From Arthrobacter cryoconiti (GTDB taxonomy: Bacteria; Actinomycetota; Actinomycetes; Actinomycetales; Micrococcaceae), in NCBI RefSeq assembly GCF_020905375.1, contig NZ_JAJJBU010000014.1, forward strand, positions 62,001-126,000: a DNA stretch of 64,000 nt, written 5' to 3'. A program made the translations under genes and the position numbers. Positions 61,352 through 64,000 of this stretch are shown here, piece after piece. Each line of letters starts with the position of its first letter. Within the stretch, counting starts at the first letter, position 1. The notes under the pieces are model-generated. The model made no database searches and was not told where the DNA came from. It was given only the letters and a program-made list of their open reading frames with translations.

Positions 61352-61675
61352 GTGACGTATGTAATTGCGCAGCCGTGCGTAGATGTCAAGGACAAGGCAT
61401 GTGTTGAAGAGTGCCCTGTTGACTGTATCTATGAAGGTGAACGCTCGCTCTACATCCACCCCGACGAATGTGTTGACTGCGGGGCCTGTGAACCTGTCTG
61501 CCCGGTAGAGGCTATCTATTACGAGGACGACACCCCTGATGAGTGGGCGGAATACTACAAGGCGAACGTTGAGTTCTTTGATGTGCTGGGCTCCCCAGGT
61601 GGTGCTGCCAAGATTGGTAACACCCACACGGATCACCCGTTGATCGCTGCACTTCCGCCGCAGAACCAGGGCTAA
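61352..61675 (+). CDS. fdxA: Ferredoxin FdxA (7Fe type)
   Basis: A 107-residue ferredoxin with two cluster motifs: C-x7-C-x3-CPVDC (one cysteine spacing typical of the 3Fe-4S site) and CVDCGACEPVCP for the 4Fe-4S site. It ends with HPLIAALPPQ. The GTG at 61352 follows GAGGAAGG; upstream readings are not supported. It sits 8 bp before dapC. Confidence 0.94.
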   Translation: MTYVIAQPCVDVKDKACVEECPVDCIYEGERSLYIHPDECVDCGACEPVCPVEAIYYEDDTPDEWAEYYKANVEFFDVLGSPGGAAKIGNTHTDHPLIAALPPQNQG

Positions 61676-61683
61676 GAAACCCC

Positions 61684-62871
61684 GTGAGCCACGGAACAAA
61701 AGAGCCTTCCAGTACAGCATTTGGCTTGCTGTTGCCGGAGTATCCGTGGGAGGCGATGGCCCCCTACCAGGCAATTGCTGCAAAGCATCCAGACGGCGTC
61801 GTGAACTTATCCATTGGCACTCCCGTGGACCCCACGCCCGCTGTGCTTCAAGCTGCCTTAGCAGCAGCTTCAAACGCACCGGGCTACCCCACGACCCACG
61901 GCACCCTCGCTTTACGCCAAGCCATAGTTGACTGGTACGAGCGCCGGCGTCAGGTACCAGGGCTCGATCCGGCTGACGTTATGCCTACGGTGGGATCAAA
62001 GGAAATGGTGGCCTGGTTGCCGCTACTTTTAGGCCTTAAGCCAGGAGACGTTGTGGTGCGGCCCCTCGTCGCTTACCCCACGTATGACATGGGGGCCATG
62101 TTTGCTGGCGTCACAGCAGTAGCGGCAGATGATCTTGATGAGCTCGAACCCGAGGTTCGCTCCCGTGTGCGGCTGGTGTGGGTGAATTCCCCCGGGAACC
62201 CCACAGGGATTGTGCGTGGCGTGGATTCTCTGCGCCGGCTCGTCGAGCAGGCGCGCCACATCGGAGCGGTGGTCGCTTCCGATGAGTGCTACGGCGAACT
62301 TGGCTGGGGCCCGTGGGACCCCGAACATGGTGGTGAGCCCGTGCCAAGCGTGTTGGATCCGCGTGTCAGTGGTGGCTCAAATGAGTCTTTGTTGGCGCTG
62401 TACTCTCTGAGCAAGCAGTCCAATCTGGCGGGTTACCGTGCGGCTTTTATTGCTGGGGACGCTGCCATCATGACGAATTTGGTCAACAGCCGCAAACATG
62501 CCGGAATGATCGTCCCGTATCCGGTGCAAGAAGCCATGCGTGTTGCCTTGGGCGAAGATGGGCACGTCAGTGAACAAAAAGAACGCTACCGACGCCGTCG
62601 TGCCATGTTGGTACCAGCGCTGGAGGCATTCGGTTTGAGAATCCACCACTCTGAGGCCGGACTCTATTTGTGGTGCACTGCTGGTGAGGACACCTGGACC
62701 ACTATTGGCAGGCTTGCCGAACGCGGAATTGTTGCAGGACCCGGAGTGTTTTACGGGAAGGCCGGGGAAGGGTTCGTGCGCGTAGCCCTGACGGGAACCG
62801 ATGAACGGATAGCTTCTGCCGTTGAACGGTTGGGTAGTGCCAACGCAATGGATATGGTCAATCCCGCCTGA
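61684..62871 (+). CDS. dapC: Succinyldiaminopimelate transaminase DapC
   Basis: A 395-residue class-I PLP aminotransferase of lysine/peptidoglycan precursor synthesis. LPEYPWEAMAPYQAIAAKHPDGVVNLSIGTPVDPTP, YPTTHGTLALRQAI, NSPGNPTGIV, DECYGELGWG and the PLP lysine in YSLSKQSNLAGYRAAF are the DapC pattern. The GTG start follows fdxA closely; the pair is conserved in actinobacteria. Confidence 0.92.
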   Translation: MSHGTKEPSSTAFGLLLPEYPWEAMAPYQAIAAKHPDGVVNLSIGTPVDPTPAVLQAALAAASNAPGYPTTHGTLALRQAIVDWYERRRQVPGLDPADVMPTVGSKEMVAWLPLLLGLKPGDVVVRPLVAYPTYDMGAMFAGVTAVAADDLDELEPEVRSRVRLVWVNSPGNPTGIVRGVDSLRRLVEQARHIGAVVASDECYGELGWGPWDPEHGGEPVPSVLDPRVSGGSNESLLALYSLSKQSNLAGYRAAFIAGDAAIMTNLVNSRKHAGMIVPYPVQEAMRVALGEDGHVSEQKERYRRRRAMLVPALEAFGLRIHHSEAGLYLWCTAGEDTWTTIGRLAERGIVAGPGVFYGKAGEGFVRVALTGTDERIASAVERLGSANAMDMVNPA

Positions 62872-62991
62872 ATTTAGCTGCAGGATTAGTGTTGAAGGAC
62901 CAATAAGCGGTAGTTTTATATCAAGAAGTTTATGCCATCGTGCACTTTTACAGCGGGTTTACGGAACTCTTGGGCCCAGCCAAAAAAAGTC

Positions 62992-63022
62992 TTTCCGTGC
63001 GCGGTGTTTTCCAGCACGGAAA
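62992..63022. promoter_or_regulatory. Hairpin upstream of gltA
   Basis: TTTCCGTGC (62992-63000) and GCACGGAAA (63014-63022) form a 9-bp perfect stem 55 bp before the gltA start. It could end dapC transcription or act in the gltA leader; there is no T-run. Confidence 0.4.
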
Positions 63023-63076
63023 CGTTGCATGATCCAACCAACGGCCTTGTGAAGGCTGCCTCATGAAGGGGACTCC

Positions 63077-64000
63077 ATGACTGATTCCACGAGCGCAACA
63101 TTGCGCTACGACGGCGGAGAACTTGAACTTCCCCGCATTGAAGCCGTAGAAGGCAATGCCGGCTACGACGTTTCCAAGCTGCTCAAAGACACTGGTGCGG
63201 TCACTTATGATCCCGGGTTCGTAAACACAGCTGCAACTTCCTCAGCTATCACCTTCATCGATGGTGAGAAGGGCATCCTGCGTTACCGCGGTTACCCCAT
63301 TGAGGAACTCGCTGAGCACTCCAGCTTCCTGGAAGTGTCCTACCTGCTCATTTATGGAAACCTGCCCACTCCGGTAGAACTGGACACGTTCGACCAGAAG
63401 ATCCGCCGCCACACCATGCTCCATGAGGATCTTAAGGGCTTCTTTGGTGGATTCCCGCGCGACGCTCACCCGATGCCTGTGCTTTCCTCAGCAGTATCTG
63501 CTTTGTCGACGTTTTACCAGGATTCACTGGATCCCTTCGACGACGAACAAGTCGAGATGGCAACCATCCGCCTGATGGCCAAGATGCCCGTGATCGCCGC
63601 TTACGCCCACAAGAAATCGATCGGCCAGCCCATGCTGTACCCGGATAACTCGATGGGTCTGGTGGATAACTTCTTGCGCTTGAGCTTTGGCCTGCCGGCT
63701 GAGCCGTACGAAATGGACCCGGTGGTCGTCAAGGCTCTGGACCTGCTGCTCATCTTGCACGCGGATCACGAACAGAACTGCTCAACCTCAACTGTGCGCC
63801 TGGTTGGGTCAGCGAATGCAAATATGTTTGCATCCGTCTCCGCCGGTATCAATGCACTCTTCGGTCCGCTGCACGGCGGCGCCAACGAGGCCGTGCTGAA
63901 CATGCTCCGCCAAATTCAGGCCAGCGGCGAGCCGGTGGAAAAGTTTGTCGAGCGGGTCAAGAACAAAGAAGACGGCGTGAAGCTAATGGGCTTCGGGCAC
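63077..64000 (+). CDS. gltA: Citrate synthase GltA, N-terminal 308 codons
   Basis: Runs off the window after GFGH, within the active-site region. DGEKGILRYRGYPIEELAEHSSFLEVSYLLIYG, the active-site histidine in LHADHEQNCSTSTVR and LFGPLHGGANEAVL are intact. It condenses acetyl-CoA and oxaloacetate in the TCA cycle. Length so far matches type II (~430 residues) enzymes. Confidence 0.96.
   Translation, partial: MTDSTSATLRYDGGELELPRIEAVEGNAGYDVSKLLKDTGAVTYDPGFVNTAATSSAITFIDGEKGILRYRGYPIEELAEHSSFLEVSYLLIYGNLPTPVELDTFDQKIRRHTMLHEDLKGFFGGFPRDAHPMPVLSSAVSALSTFYQDSLDPFDDEQVEMATIRLMAKMPVIAAYAHKKSIGQPMLYPDNSMGLVDNFLRLSFGLPAEPYEMDPVVVKALDLLLILHADHEQNCSTSTVRLVGSANANMFASVSAGINALFGPLHGGANEAVLNMLRQIQASGEPVEKFVERVKNKEDGVKLMGFGH

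Overview
The window reads as chromosome of a high-GC Gram-positive actinobacterium, most likely an Arthrobacter-type member of the Micrococcaceae. The reasons are the mycothiol gene mshB next to fdxA, dapC and gltA, the trio of MSMEG_4193-type phosphatase, DUF3090 and SCO1664-type protein, a DUF222/HNH protein, and many starts that look leaderless (a -10 hexamer 6-7 nt before ATG or GTG with no Shine-Dalgarno). This is judged from gene content only; no 16S gene or other taxonomic marker is present.

Layout: 1-2464 holds a TetR tail, a small membrane protein and a membrane-anchored lipase-like hydrolase. At 2489-5482 lie a RutE-like reductase and, divergently, a TPP riboswitch reading into a short-chain dehydrogenase and an FMN-dependent monooxygenase. 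At 5479-11800 is a biotin locus: a BioQ-like TetR repressor faces bioB-bioA-bioF-P450-bioD across a 13-bp palindrome. CorA, two Lrp/AsnC regulators, two MFS exporters, a trans-sulfuration-type PLP enzyme and a nitronate monooxygenase follow (11831-19158). At 19200-23348 a BadF-type sugar kinase, a LacI regulator, a perfect operator palindrome and a GH35 beta-galactosidase form a sugar cluster. At 23525-35324 are housekeeping genes (OpuAC-like lipoprotein, alaA, PPK2, DUF222/HNH, xseAB, ispH, rmuC, ychF).

The accessory region is 35325-43475. It sits at the 3' end of ychF and is bracketed and split by three copies of the last codons of ychF, ending in VEFRFNV-stop. The two outer copies differ from each other only at third codon positions. 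The first module carries a nuclease-like/NACHT NTPase and a protein of unknown type. The second carries a TIR protein, a membrane-anchored beta-rich protein, and a pair made of a ThsB/DUF1863-like TIR and a SLATT/DUF4231-like four-helix membrane protein. I read this as two stacked antiviral cargo islands. The TIR-like plus SLATT pair is the best candidate for a poorly described system.

From 43614 the chromosome resumes: the conserved trio, an SDR lacking its catalytic tyrosine, an acyl-CoA dehydrogenase with its TetR regulator, ridA, a peptide-binding lipoprotein, typA, an oppABC-DF operon, mshB, a DUF6113-type gene, fdxA, dapC and the first 308 codons of gltA.

A recurring oddity is short tandem repeats (14 to about 70 bp units) at seven places, three of them in frame inside enzymes or regulators (BioQ-like protein, BioF, GH35).
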